From contig SEFA01000023.1 in NCBI GenBank assembly GCA_004210455.1, forward strand, positions 1 to 64,000: a stretch of DNA of 64,000 bases, given 5' to 3'. Each line of letters begins with the position of its first letter. Position 1 is the first letter of the stretch. The translations under genes and the position numbers were made by a program. The notes under the pieces were generated by a model. That model was not told where the DNA came from, made no database searches, and saw only the letters and a list, made by a program, of their open reading frames with translations. This document shows, piece by piece, positions 43,449-52,800 of the stretch. This DNA comes from Rubrivivax sp. Its GTDB lineage: Bacteria; Pseudomonadota; Gammaproteobacteria; Burkholderiales; Burkholderiaceae_C.

Positions 43449-45044
43449 CTAAGCGTAAACCGATGGCGTGAAAAATCCCATGGGCCAATTTGTTAGTATT
43501 CCATCGTCATCAAACTCGGAAATTCTTAACTTCGACGGGGATGTGGAGTCGGCTTGCTCGAAAACAATAACTTGAACATCTTCGGATGATAGTCTTCCAT
43601 CCGCAATCAATGCGCCCAGTCTATTAATTAGATCTGCGCTGTGCGTCTCGGCAATAATGCTCAACCTAGAGGCGTTAGCAGGCAGGCCGTCATCCTCCCT
43701 TTTTAGGTCTAAGGCTGCAGCGAAAACATCCCCTAGCTTCGCTTGATAGTCTGGATGTAAGTGAAGTTCAGGCTGTTCTATGACTAGCGTTGGACAGGTT
43801 GTGTCCGTGTTCCAAGGAGTGCTCTTGCTCTTGCGCTTGCTAGCAGCCCAGAGCTGCACCGCGATTGGAAGCATCTGGGAGAAGCCGAAACCCATATCGG
43901 CGATATTGGTTTCGCCTCCACCAGTCTGTTCGATTTTCAATGAAACATGGCCGCCCTGCTTACTCGGTTTGACCTTGAAGCCGAAATGTTCTTCGAGCCA
44001 CGCATTTAGGTTATGAAGCTCGGGCCAACTTAAATTGTCTAAAAACATGGCGATGTTTTCGCCTTTTGAATCAATTTCTCCAACGGCCAGCGCTTGTTGA
44101 CGATAGTAGCGTTGTGCATTTGCGCGCAACGGTTCAAGATATATTACCTCTTCAGCAAATCTGGATAGACACAGATTTGCCTGCTCAAGAATCGGTGCCA
44201 AGTGAGCCGCGAATGAGACGTCGCAGAGTCGCTGAAAATAGTATCCGTCGAATCCTTGGGCGAGCAAATTGTCCCGGAAGGAAGGTGGGCGCGTTACGTG
44301 CGACAAGGTTTGAAAAATATCTTCGCGATAACCTATGGGGATTCGGTCGGCTAGCTGTCTTACCTTTTCCTCTGCCGTATTTCCATGAAGAAAATTTCTA
44401 AGCAGTCTGCTCTGCTCAGGTCTGAATACGTTATGCATCTCCCAATACTTAAAGTCGTCTTTTTCGCCGGGTACAGCCTTGTAGCACTGAGGAACGGGAA
44501 TTAGGGTACTCTGCTCTGCAAAGAATGCAATTGAGGAATCGCGTTGCCAAACGTAGTTTCCTGACGTTATGCTTTTGGCAAAGCCAAACTCATCAATTTC
44601 TACCTTTGCATTGTTTCCGAAAGCATCGAGTTCGATCTTGGAAACATAGGTGCTGTTCTTTCCGTCTCGCATCGTTGCTCGGATGACAACTGTTCCGGAG
44701 GAGACGAGGCGTACCATTGAGAGTCTTCCATCATGTCTGCGACTCATGCTACGAAACTCTTCCGGACTCGCTTCAAACTCAAAATTTACGGTAATTGTCT
44801 TGTCCGTCACCTGGCGGCTAACGGCAACGTCAAAGCTGCCAAAATCCACTAGTCTGCCCCACCATAGTAAAGGTCCCTTTTTTACTGCTTCCGCACTCTG
44901 TTTAAGTAGCGGAAACAACCGGGCAAACGTGCTCTTCCCGGAGCTATTACGACCCACAAGAATAGTTATTGGCTTAAGTTTTATGAGGCCGGTATTTTCG
45001 AGGCTACGCAGATTCTCTGCCCCGATAGAAGTTACTCTCAGCAT
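43449..45044 (-). CDS. AAA15/DUF3696-like ATPase (OLD/AriA-like)
   Basis: A 531-residue ABC-type ATPase. KPITILVGRNSSGKSTFARL is Walker A (about residues 27-42); DMGFGFSQMLPIAVQLWAAS is the signature helix; CPTLVIEQPELHLHPDYQAK is Walker B; LSIIAETHSADLINRLGALI the switch histidine. The insert between them has a beta-rich part followed by helices, as in AAA15 and OLD-family ATPases rather than coiled-coil SMC proteins. It lacks a C-terminal TOPRIM of its own; the next gene seems to provide it. AT-rich base use points to transfer. Defence ATPases of PARIS, OLD and retron systems share this architecture. Confidence 0.8.
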   Translation of the reverse strand: MLRVTSIGAENLRSLENTGLIKLKPITILVGRNSSGKSTFARLFPLLKQSAEAVKKGPLLWWGRLVDFGSFDVAVSRQVTDKTITVNFEFEASPEEFRSMSRRHDGRLSMVRLVSSGTVVIRATMRDGKNSTYVSKIELDAFGNNAKVEIDEFGFAKSITSGNYVWQRDSSIAFFAEQSTLIPVPQCYKAVPGEKDDFKYWEMHNVFRPEQSRLLRNFLHGNTAEEKVRQLADRIPIGYREDIFQTLSHVTRPPSFRDNLLAQGFDGYYFQRLCDVSFAAHLAPILEQANLCLSRFAEEVIYLEPLRANAQRYYRQQALAVGEIDSKGENIAMFLDNLSWPELHNLNAWLEEHFGFKVKPSKQGGHVSLKIEQTGGGETNIADMGFGFSQMLPIAVQLWAASKRKSKSTPWNTDTTCPTLVIEQPELHLHPDYQAKLGDVFAAALDLKREDDGLPANASRLSIIAETHSADLINRLGALIADGRLSSEDVQVIVFEQADSTSPSKLRISEFDDDGILTNWPMGFFTPSVYA

Positions 45045-45591
45045 TTAAGTGACCTATTTCGAATGGTGACTTCCGAAACGCTCTTTGTCGCACAAAGTAG
45101 AGGGCATTTGTCTAGAGCAGTTTGTGGCATGGGGTTTATTTGGTTCGCCGCCGACATCGCCCGCGAAGTTTAGCGTGCCAGCTGTCGCGATATTCGCTGC
45201 GGCTAAGTCAGCTAGCCCAAAAATCGGTTGAAGTTTCGATGTTTGGGAAGCACGTCGCTACCTCTGTTGCGTCTACCAGAGCTGTCACATAACGGAGCGT
45301 GCCCAACCTGAACCCGCGCAAGCCCTTGTATAGACGCATTGCGACAACGAGACCAGAGGGAAGATCAGGTGTGCTTGGGGTCGGAAAGCGGCACTCCGGC
45401 CTGCTCGGTGCGCCTTCCCATGTCCAACGTCAGCCGGTCCGTGAATTGCGCACGCATGCTGCCTGCAGAAAGGGAAAAGCCCCGGAGCACAATGCGCCCG
45501 AGGCTCGATTCCGATGCGACAACCCTGGGTCGTGAAGCAATGGGAGCGCGTTGATTGCTCCCGATCAATGCTTGCACCCTGATAACTGGGA
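45045..45591. other. Intergenic, about 550 bases
   Basis: Contains the promoter side of the ATPase gene and the terminator at 45472-45505. Small open frames on both strands look spurious. Confidence 0.4.
45472..45505 (-). terminator. Intrinsic terminator
   Basis: On the minus strand AGCCTCGG pairs with CCGGGGCT (one G-T pair), with a short inner GCA/TGC stem, followed by TTTTCCCT. It lies about 90 bases past the stop of the zinc-ribbon gene and would end that transcript before the ATPase operon. Confidence 0.7.
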
Positions 45592-46074
45592 TCAATACAT
45601 GCTGGTCCGTGTCGCACGGCGGCGGGCATTTGCTGCTTTGAAGGCTTCACTGTCCGATGCGACGCGGGCCTCAGTGCGAAAGCTGCTCTTACACACCATA
45701 CAAGTGAATGCGCCCTTGTTGTCGTGATGTAGACGAGCAAGTCGCTTATCGTTGTCGTGACACGGCTGGCAATAGGGCTCCTCAATGCTTGCATCGCCGT
45801 CCCTGGGTAGCCAATAGCAGGGTTGTTTCCAAACTAACGCTGCACGTTGCTTGGCCGCGCTTTCGAGGGAACGGATCTGTTCCTTTGCTGCGAGAAGCTC
45901 TTGCTGGACTCCAGCTGCTTCCAGTCTGACATCGGCCAAGGTGGAAATTAGGTCAGCCAGCTTTAGTTTGACTTCGGCCTGCTCAAGAGTGGAGCCGCTG
46001 TCTTTGATTGCCTTCGCTAACTCGGAAGCTGTCTTGACGCCGCCGATGAGAGCTGTGATTGCCGCAATGTCCAT
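45592..46074 (-). CDS. Coiled-coil zinc-ribbon protein (phage/island type)
   Basis: A 160-residue protein: helical N-terminal half (ALIGGVKTASELAKAIKDSG, KLKLADLISTLADVRLEAAG, ELLAAKEQIRSLESAAKQRA) then a zinc ribbon with PYCQPCHDNDKRLARLHHDN and FTCMVCKSSFRTE (two CxxC pairs). I have seen this layout in phage and island hypothetical proteins but know no function. ATG 46074 begins the conserved MDIAAITALIGG; it has no strong ribosome site, and a TTG at 46092 is possible. It is followed by a terminator and preceded by a 74-residue gene on the same strand. Confidence 0.7.
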   Translation of the reverse strand: MDIAAITALIGGVKTASELAKAIKDSGSTLEQAEVKLKLADLISTLADVRLEAAGVQQELLAAKEQIRSLESAAKQRAALVWKQPCYWLPRDGDASIEEPYCQPCHDNDKRLARLHHDNKGAFTCMVCKSSFRTEARVASDSEAFKAANARRRATRTSMY

Positions 46075-46143
46075 GTGCGCATTGAAGCACAAGCGCCCTC
46101 GCCGCAGGCCTCTTGATCCAAGTTCGAACGAGGGGCTGTACGT

Positions 46144-46368
46144 CTACTCTCGATTGATGATGTCGATCTGGGCTTCGATCTCTCCGCGGACGTCACTCGC
46201 CTTGCCCTGAAAATTCACAGTACCGTTCTTGAAGACGTTCACGATGAGTCCATCCGTGAACGTGATCTTCACGGTCCCGATTGCAGTCGCTGCGGATGCT
46301 ATCGCTTTGGGATACGAGTTCGCGATGTGCTTGATCAGGCGATCTGGGTCACCACAAGTGCTTGCCAT
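46144..46368 (-). CDS. Small hypothetical protein
   Basis: A 74-residue protein with a strong ribosome site (GAGGAGGG just before ATG 46368). The sequence alternates helix (PDRLIKHIANSYPKAIASA) and beta (TVKITFTDGLIVNVFKNGTV, NFQG), ending in a helix EIEAQIDIINRE. It suggests a small beta-sheet ligand- or protein-binding fold. Not recognised. It lies 69 bases upstream of the zinc-ribbon gene and is probably co-transcribed. Confidence 0.6.
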   Translation of the reverse strand: MASTCGDPDRLIKHIANSYPKAIASAATAIGTVKITFTDGLIVNVFKNGTVNFQGKASDVRGEIEAQIDIINRE

Positions 46369-46550
46369 GGTCCCTCCTCTAGGTTGGCTGTTGGATGCTA
46401 CTCAATTGACGCGGTCTGCGTGCTAGGTTTTTGCGTGAGACATTCGCCGGCGTTGGGCTCCCTTGCGCATATTGACCAGCAGCGCAGTCGGTGCTGCGGC
46501 GCGAATGCAGGCGCTCATTGCCAACACCTTTGATCGGTCGCACCGACCCA

Positions 46551-46587
46551 AAGAAAAAGCCCCCGACACCTTGCGATGTTGGGGGCT
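46551..46587 (-). terminator. Intrinsic terminator next to the tRNA fragment
   Basis: On the minus strand AGCCCCC, an inner stem and loop, then GGGGGCT followed by TTTTTCTT. It sits seven bases beyond the CCA end of the tRNA fragment, where a tRNA gene's own terminator is expected. Confidence 0.85.
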
Positions 46588-46594
46588 TCAATTT

Positions 46595-46651
46595 TGGCTC
46601 CTCGACCTGGGCTCGAACCAGGGACCTACGGATTATCAGTCCGCCGCTCGC
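46595..46651 (-). pseudogene. 3' fragment of a tRNA gene (attachment-site remnant)
   Basis: On the minus strand the anticodon stem-loop CGGACTGATAATCCG (anticodon position reads GAT), variable loop, T arm CCTGG-TTCGAGC-CCAGG and acceptor strand TCGAGGAGCCA with encoded CCA are intact. Upstream only GAGCG of the D stem matches and the 5' acceptor half is missing, so this is not a functional tRNA. The discriminator G and acceptor strand look more like a tRNA-Asn although the anticodon is Ile-type; identity is unresolved. Such 3' fragments are left by integration of mobile elements into tRNA genes. Confidence 0.8.
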
Positions 46652-46753
46652 TCGTGTGATCGCCATAGCCTTGGACAACACGAAGAGTCTGCCGCGCGTC
46701 ACGTGGGTCAAGCGCGTGTGCTGGTGGGAAGTGATGACACGCGAGTGAACGTT

Positions 46754-47074
46754 CTATCGAGCGCGCGCATTCCTTGGCGGGTTGAGCATGGCGCATTCGA
46801 TGGCTTCCACTAGTGCCGCACCGGGCTTGGCGAATGCCGCGGCGCATTTGAGCAGCACCGAAAGTGACGGTTGGCGTTCTCCGCGTTCCAGCTTTCCGTA
46901 ATAGGACCGATCGATGCCGGCCAGCAAGGCGAAAGAATCTTGAGCAAGTTCTCGCTCAAGGCGCCACGCACGCAGCACTGTCCCACAGGCTTTCGCCACC
47001 GCTGGGTCAAAGGAATCGGCACGAGGGGCGGGTCGGATCGCCGCCCGCTTGGAAGGAGGAAATGAGGTGGCCAT
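46754..47074 (-). CDS. XRE-family transcriptional regulator
   Basis: A 106-residue protein. VLRAWRLERELAQDSFALLA, GIDRSYYGKLERGERQPSLS and VLLKCAAAFAKPG form a standard HTH_3 domain, followed by a short tail. Start ATG 47074 begins a basic N-terminal arm (ATSFPPSKRAAIRP); the ribosome site is poorly spaced. It lies next to the tRNA fragment and is divergent from the sigma-factor gene, so it could belong to an integrated element or regulate the neighbouring locus. Confidence 0.8.
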   Translation of the reverse strand: MATSFPPSKRAAIRPAPRADSFDPAVAKACGTVLRAWRLERELAQDSFALLAGIDRSYYGKLERGERQPSLSVLLKCAAAFAKPGAALVEAIECAMLNPPRNARAR

Positions 47075-47363
47075 CTCCCGAAGCTTTTCAGCCGGTGGCC
47101 CGACCTGGCCACGGCATATATGCCGTATACTGCCTTTGCGGCTTGACGGGTTTGCCGCATGGAGCGGTTCATGTTCAGCTCTCGTGATGACGTCGGTAAT
47201 GCAGCTCAGCGGCTGGCGAGACAGGGGTTGGTAGGCAGGGAACATGTGCGACCGAGGGCGGCTGCACGACGTGCCGCGCCGCTGCGTCGCGGCGCCAGCG
47301 TACTTTTCAGCCAGCAACGCGTTTCGATGCTGGTCGCAAAGAGATGCCTACCCGAGGCGCTTC

Positions 47364-47843
47364 ATGCTTAACGATGTGGCAATGATCTTCGCGCGTATTC
47401 GCTTGGCGCTAATGCGTCGCGGCCGCTCCGAGGAGGACGCTGACGACTTCGTGCAGGAGGCATGGGTGCGTTTGGTCTGCTACGAAAATATCCAGCAAGT
47501 TGAGCGGCCGGAGGCCTTTCTGATGCGAACGGCGTTGAACCTCTCAGTCGACGCGCACCGTGCGCGCGTGAACCACGGCGATCAAGTGGTTCTCGATGAG
47601 ATATTACTGGTGGACACCGCCCCTGGCACGGAGGCCATCGTGCTTGCTCGAGAGCGCTTGGCTCGTTTGAACGAGTGTGTGAGCCGTCTGAACCCCAAGA
47701 CACGCGAGATCTTGCTGGCGCACCGAGTGGATGGCCGGACGTACCAGGACATCGCCCGCGATCTGGGATTGAGCGTCAGTACAGTGGAGAAGCATGTGGC
47801 CAAGGCGACACTGCAGCTCATGACATGGATGGAGGGGTGGTGA
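47364..47843 (+). CDS. FecI-type ECF sigma factor, copy 1
   Basis: A 159-residue ECF sigma factor. Region 2 is FARIRLALMRRGRSEEDADD to FVQEAWVRL; region 4 is LNPKTREILLAHRVDGRTYQ to DIARDLGLSVSTVEKHVAKA. It directs RNA polymerase to promoters of iron- or substrate-uptake genes when released by a FecR regulator. ATG 47364 is preceded by GAGG with seven bases of spacing. No anti-sigma gene follows it; instead a second, similar sigma gene lies 234 bases downstream, both ending in DMEGW or WMEGW, so they look like a tandem duplication. Confidence 0.9.
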   Translation: MLNDVAMIFARIRLALMRRGRSEEDADDFVQEAWVRLVCYENIQQVERPEAFLMRTALNLSVDAHRARVNHGDQVVLDEILLVDTAPGTEAIVLARERLARLNECVSRLNPKTREILLAHRVDGRTYQDIARDLGLSVSTVEKHVAKATLQLMTWMEGW

Positions 47844-48077
47844 TGTTTGGAGCGGTCCGGGAACACGCCGCGTGCTTCTGAAGTGGGCGCGGTCGGCGGT
47901 GGCGCACGAGGCTGCGGCGATCAAGGGCGTCGCCTTTGCCGTGGAAAACGGAATAACGTCGCCTACGTTCGGTCGATTGCTGCGATGATCGTCAACGCGA
48001 AGCGCTGGCCCTCATCGATCTCGATATCGAGGTCACTGCAAAGATGCTTGGCCGCACTTCTGAGGAGGTGCTGCGCC

Positions 48078-48566
48078 ATGAACAGGAACTGGCAACCGGC
48101 TTTTTCTCGCGTGCGGGCCGCGCTCATGCGGCGGGGACGATCGCGCCACGACGCCGACGATCTGGTTCAGGAAGCATGGGTCAGATTGGCGAGCTTCGCA
48201 CAGCGCCAGCCGGTGCTGGAGCCCGAAGCCTTCCTGATGCGCACCGCGCTCAACCTGTCGATCGATGACTACCGGAGTGGCCGCAGCCGAGGCGAACAGG
48301 TGCTGCTGGACGATGTGGAAGAGATGGAACTTGTGGATACGACACCGACCATCGAGACGACCTTGATCGCCCGTGAGCGCCTCGCGCACCTGAGCCAGAG
48401 TCTCGCGGGCTTGGCCGCCAAGACGCGACGGATCTTCCTCGCGCACCGCGTGGAAGGTCTGACCTACAGCGAAATTGCGCGAGCTCAGAAACTGAGCGTG
48501 GGCGCCATCGAAAAACACATTGCCAAGGCGACGCTGCACATCACGCGCGACATGGAGGGGTGGTGA
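48078..48566 (+). CDS. FecI-type ECF sigma factor, copy 2
   Basis: A 162-residue ECF sigma factor: FSRVRAALMRRGRSRHDADD and LVQEAWVRLASFAQRQPVLE (region 2), LAAKTRRIFLAHRVEGLTYS and EIARAQKLSVGAIEKHIAKA (region 4). GAGGAGG lies nine bases upstream of ATG 48078. It is followed immediately by fecR and the TonB-dependent receptor, so it is the probable cognate sigma factor of this surface-signalling system. Confidence 0.92.
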   Translation: MNRNWQPAFSRVRAALMRRGRSRHDADDLVQEAWVRLASFAQRQPVLEPEAFLMRTALNLSIDDYRSGRSRGEQVLLDDVEEMELVDTTPTIETTLIARERLAHLSQSLAGLAAKTRRIFLAHRVEGLTYSEIARAQKLSVGAIEKHIAKATLHITRDMEGW

Positions 48567-48568
48567 CC

Positions 48569-49822
48569 ATGGCCCCTCGAGTTACTGGTCCCGACCCTGT
48601 GCCTGCTCCGGTCCCGCCACGGCGCGAGCCGCACGGCACTTCGTCTGGCGGTCGGTTAAACAGCGAGGAGTCGGCCCCTTTGCCGATACCGTCGCCGGAG
48701 ATCGCCGCAGAGGCGGCGGTCTGGATCGCGCGGCTGCATGGGCCGGAGCGTTCGGTGCAGATGGAACGCGAATGCCGGGCGTGGCAGGGGCGGTCGGACA
48801 TGCATCGGCTTGCCTTCGAGCGTTGCACCGAAGTGTGGGAGGCGGTCCCGGGGCTGACTCTCGCGGACGCTTTTTCGGCGGGCTCGCGTGAGCTGGGGGA
48901 GCTCGCTTTGGTGGGCAGGCGGCGAAGGAAGTGGGCTTGGGGTGGCGTCGGGTTGGCTGGGGCCGCACTCGGACTTGCCGTCGGCGCTGCACTGCTCGCT
49001 GGCCGTGGGGCGCCGAGCTACTCGACCGGCATCGGCGAGCAGCGTAGCGTGTTGCTGGCCGACGGCTCGCGCGTCACCCTGAACACCAATACGCGCGTGG
49101 AGGTCGACCTGACGCCAGAACGCAGGACCGTGCGCGTCGAGGGTGGGGAGGCACTCTTCGAGGTCGCCAAGGACGCGCGACGGCCCTTCGTCGTTCGGGC
49201 GTTGGACAGCGAGGTGGTGGCGTTGGGAACCGCCTTCGCGGTGCGACTGGGCGAGCCCGCCACGCAAGGTAACGCGCTGGCCGTGACGCTCATCGAAGGC
49301 CGGGTCAGCGTGCGGGCGGCGAGTGGGACCGGCGGGGCGAGGGCTGGAGCCGGCGCCGGCGCCGACAACGGCTCGGCCCGGGGCAGGGAACTCACATTGC
49401 TGCCAGGCGAGCGCGTCAAGTTCTCCAAGGCGCTCCCGCCGGGCCAAGAGGGCCGGCCGGCCGACAGGTCCGCGATGGGCATGACGTCGAGCACAGCTTC
49501 TGGCGCTGGCGCTGGCGCCGGCCAAGAATTCGTCGGCACGTCCGTGGTGACGCGCGACCGTCCGCGCATCGACCAGATCATCGCGTGGAAACGCAGCGAG
49601 GTGGTGTTCGACGATGTCTCGCTGCCGGAAGCCGTGGGCGAGATGAACCGCTACAACCGCGAGCCCATCGTTCTCGCCAGCGACGCGGCCTTGTCGCGCC
49701 TGCGGGTGAGCGGCTCGTACCGTGCCGGCGACAGTGACGGCTTCGCGCGGGCCGCCGCCATGCTGCACAGTCTGGTCGTGCGCCGGCATGACGGACGTTT
49801 CGAACTGCTGCGTCCGCAGTAG
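48569..49822 (+). CDS. FecR-type transmembrane regulator
   Basis: A 417-residue sensor. The N-terminal cytosolic part carries the anti-sigma DUF4880-like motif EIAAEAAVWIARLHGPERSV. A membrane helix (GVGLAGAALGLAVGAALLA, about 128-146) separates it from the periplasmic FecR domain (GEQRSVLLADGSRVTLNTNT, RTVRVEGGEALFEVAKDARR, FVVRALDSEVVALGTAFAV). A C-terminal STN/DUF4974-like segment follows a Gly/Ala linker (VFDDVSLPEAVGEMNRYNRE). Start: ATG 48569 after GGAGG, or GTG 48563 overlapping the sigma stop. It relays receptor occupancy to the sigma factor. Confidence 0.9.
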   Translation: MAPRVTGPDPVPAPVPPRREPHGTSSGGRLNSEESAPLPIPSPEIAAEAAVWIARLHGPERSVQMERECRAWQGRSDMHRLAFERCTEVWEAVPGLTLADAFSAGSRELGELALVGRRRRKWAWGGVGLAGAALGLAVGAALLAGRGAPSYSTGIGEQRSVLLADGSRVTLNTNTRVEVDLTPERRTVRVEGGEALFEVAKDARRPFVVRALDSEVVALGTAFAVRLGEPATQGNALAVTLIEGRVSVRAASGTGGARAGAGAGADNGSARGRELTLLPGERVKFSKALPPGQEGRPADRSAMGMTSSTASGAGAGAGQEFVGTSVVTRDRPRIDQIIAWKRSEVVFDDVSLPEAVGEMNRYNREPIVLASDAALSRLRVSGSYRAGDSDGFARAAAMLHSLVVRRHDGRFELLRPQ

Positions 49823-49897
49823 GAGAACTCCTAGCGTAATTGCGCCGAACGACGTCGTCATCTGGACTAGCCATATCGGCGATGGAGACAGACGACA

Positions 49898-52800
49898 ATG
49901 TTCAAGCACATGACTCGGGCGCCACGAACGCGCCGACACTTGCCCAGCAGCGTGGCACTCGCCGCACTGATCCTGCTTGGCGGGATGGCCTGCGAGGCTG
50001 CGCTTTCGGCTGAGCCGACGCCGCATGCGCGATACCGCATCGATCAACCGGTACAGCCCCTGGCGGACGCGCTGCGTGCGATCGCGGCCAAGACGGGCGT
50101 TTCGGTGCTCTTTGACCCCGTGGCGGTCGGAGACCGCCAGTCGCGTCCGGTCAACGGTCAGCTCACGGCTGCCGAGGCGATCACTCGAGCGGTGCAGGGG
50201 TCGGGGCTGCAGGCGATCGTGATGCCTGATGGGTCCATTGTCGTGCGTGGCGCGGCGCCCGTTGAAGGAGCGGCCTCGCGTCCGGTAAGCGCTCTTGCAG
50301 CGGGCGCCGCGGGCGGAGCGGACGCGGTGAGCGGCCTGCCGGCTTCGCTGGGAGGCGCCTCGGCGACCGCATCGGGGGGCGCATCCAGCCGCACTCTCGT
50401 TGGCGCATCTGGGGCATCTGGCGCCGGAAAGAATGCCGCCAATCCGGCAGCTGTCGGTGCGGAGGGCGTGACCTCGCTCTCGCGTGTGGAGGTGACCGGC
50501 TCACGGCTCAAGCGCATCGACGCGGACGGCCCGGCGCCCGTGAACGTGTACACCAAGGTCGATATCGACCGCAGCGGCCAGCCCACGCTGGAGCGCTTCA
50601 TCAGCAGCCTCAACGAGGCGTCGGTGAGCCCGGGCGAGGGCGGTCTCGGGGAGACGACGGGGCAGGGCTCGGTGCAACTGCGCGGGCTGCCGCTGGGCTC
50701 GACGCTTGTGCTGATCAATGGCCGGCGTGTGCAGGCGGTGGGCTCGTCCTCGGGCAACTTCTTCAACCTGAACCTGATCCCGATGGCCGCCGTGGAACGG
50801 GTGGAGATCGTGCCCGTGGGGTCTTCGGCCGTGTACGGCGGCGATGCCCTCGCCGGAGTCGTGAACATCATCCTGAGGAAGTCCCTGGAGGGCGTCGCGC
50901 TGGATGCGCACGCGTCCACGGGAGCGGGAACGGGCGACAGGGGGCTGTCGCTCGCCACGGGCGGGCGCAGCGAGCTGGGCTCCTATCTCCTGCTCGGGGC
51001 GTATAGCAAGACCACGCCGCTCACGATGGCCGAGCGCGGCTTTTTTCGCGACGCGGACTACCGGCGATTCGGCGGCATCGATGCGCGGTCCAGAAGCTGC
51101 TCGCCCGGGACGGTCACGAGCGCCACGGGAGCCAATCTCCCCGGTCTGAATTCTTCGTTCGCTGGCATCCCCGTGCTGGGGGAGGGGGTCGTGCCCACCG
51201 TCGGGAGCTTCGCGCCTACTTCTGGGCTGGCGAATCTGTGCAACGGCGCAGCCAACGGCCACGGCACGGCGCTCGTGCACGGGACCGAGAACTTCGCGCT
51301 GCACGCCGCAGGCGAGCGGCAGTTCGGCGCGGCGTGGACCGTGTTCGGGGAACTGACCGTGGCGCGGGACCGGCTGCGTGCGGAACAGAGCGGTCTGCTG
51401 CTGAGCAATGTGCTCGTGCCGGCGAGCAATCCATACAACCCCTTCGGGGAGGCCGTTCGTGTCACCTCGCGTCTGGGCGCGGAGAACGGCGCGGAGACCT
51501 TCACGCGCAACACGGACTTCAAGCGCGCACTCGTGGGAAGCCGGGTGGAGCTCGGGGGCGGCTGGGACGCGGAGGCCTCGGTGTCGACGACTCGCGACGA
51601 CGGAGACCGGCGCATCGCCAACACGGTGGTGAACAGCGCCGCGCGCACGGCGGCCCTGGCCGCTGCGACGCCTGGCGCGGCACTTAATCCCTTCGGAAGC
51701 GGACGGGCGGCAAGCGATGAGGTCCTGCGCGGGATTTGGTCGGATTCGCTGCGGGACAACCACGGGCGCAAGGACCAGTTCAGCGCGTTCGTGCGGGGCC
51801 CGGTCGTGACCCTGCCCACCGGGACGGTGGACCTGATCGCCGGCGCGGAGGGCGCGCGGGACCGCTACCTCACCATCACGCCGGGCACCTACGACATCGG
51901 CGGTTCGCGCACGAACAGCGCGGTCTATGGGGAAGCGCGCGTGCCCTTGTGGCGCGCGCCGGCGCAGGAGGGCTCCAGCCGCCCTGGTCACGACGCCGCC
52001 GTGCTGACGCTGGCCGCGCGACGTGACCACTACAGCGACTTCGGCAGCGCGGGTACCTACCAGGCAGGGCTTGAGGTGAGGCCCACGCGCACGACGCTGC
52101 TGCGGGCCTCCACGGCGACGTCCTTCAAGCCGCCCACGCTGCTGCAGACGCACATCAACGAAGAGACCTACACCACCGACGTGCTCGGGCTGGTGGATCC
52201 CGCGCGCGCCAATGCGCCCATCATGGGCGGCGAGGTGCTGCGCACGACGAACCCGGACCTGGAACCCGAGAAGGGCCGGGCATACGCGCTGGGCGCGGTG
52301 TGGGAGCCCGATGGCGGCGCGGGCTCGGTGGGGACGCGCGTGGCGGTGACGGGGTGGCGCGTGAAGATCAACGACCTGATCTCGCTGCCCTGGCCCCAGG
52401 TCTTCCTGGACAACGAGGCGCTGTTTCCCGGTTTCGTCACGCGAGGGCCGACCGTGGGCGGTGTGCCGGGGGAGGTGACGCGCGTGCTGGCCACCGAGGT
52501 GAACTTCGGCGGCGTCGACACCTCCGGCGTCGACATGGAGCTGTCGCACGCATGGCGGGCGGCCGGCGCCAAATGGACGCTGACGGCCAGTGCGACGCGC
52601 ACGACACGCTACGAGGTCGTGATCGCGCCCAACGCGCCGGTGGAGGATCGTCTCGCCAGGCGGGCGACCGACTACTGGTCGCCGAAGTGGAAAGGTCGGC
52701 TCTTCGCCGGCATGGACCAGGGCGGTTGGAGCCTCGGGGTGACGGGGCGTTATCTGGGCAGCTACCGGGATCTGGCACCCAGCGAACGAACGCTGGGCAA

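Noticed and set aside
46595-46680. Complete tRNA gene
   Set aside because: The 5' acceptor strand and most of the D arm are missing, so no cloverleaf can form.
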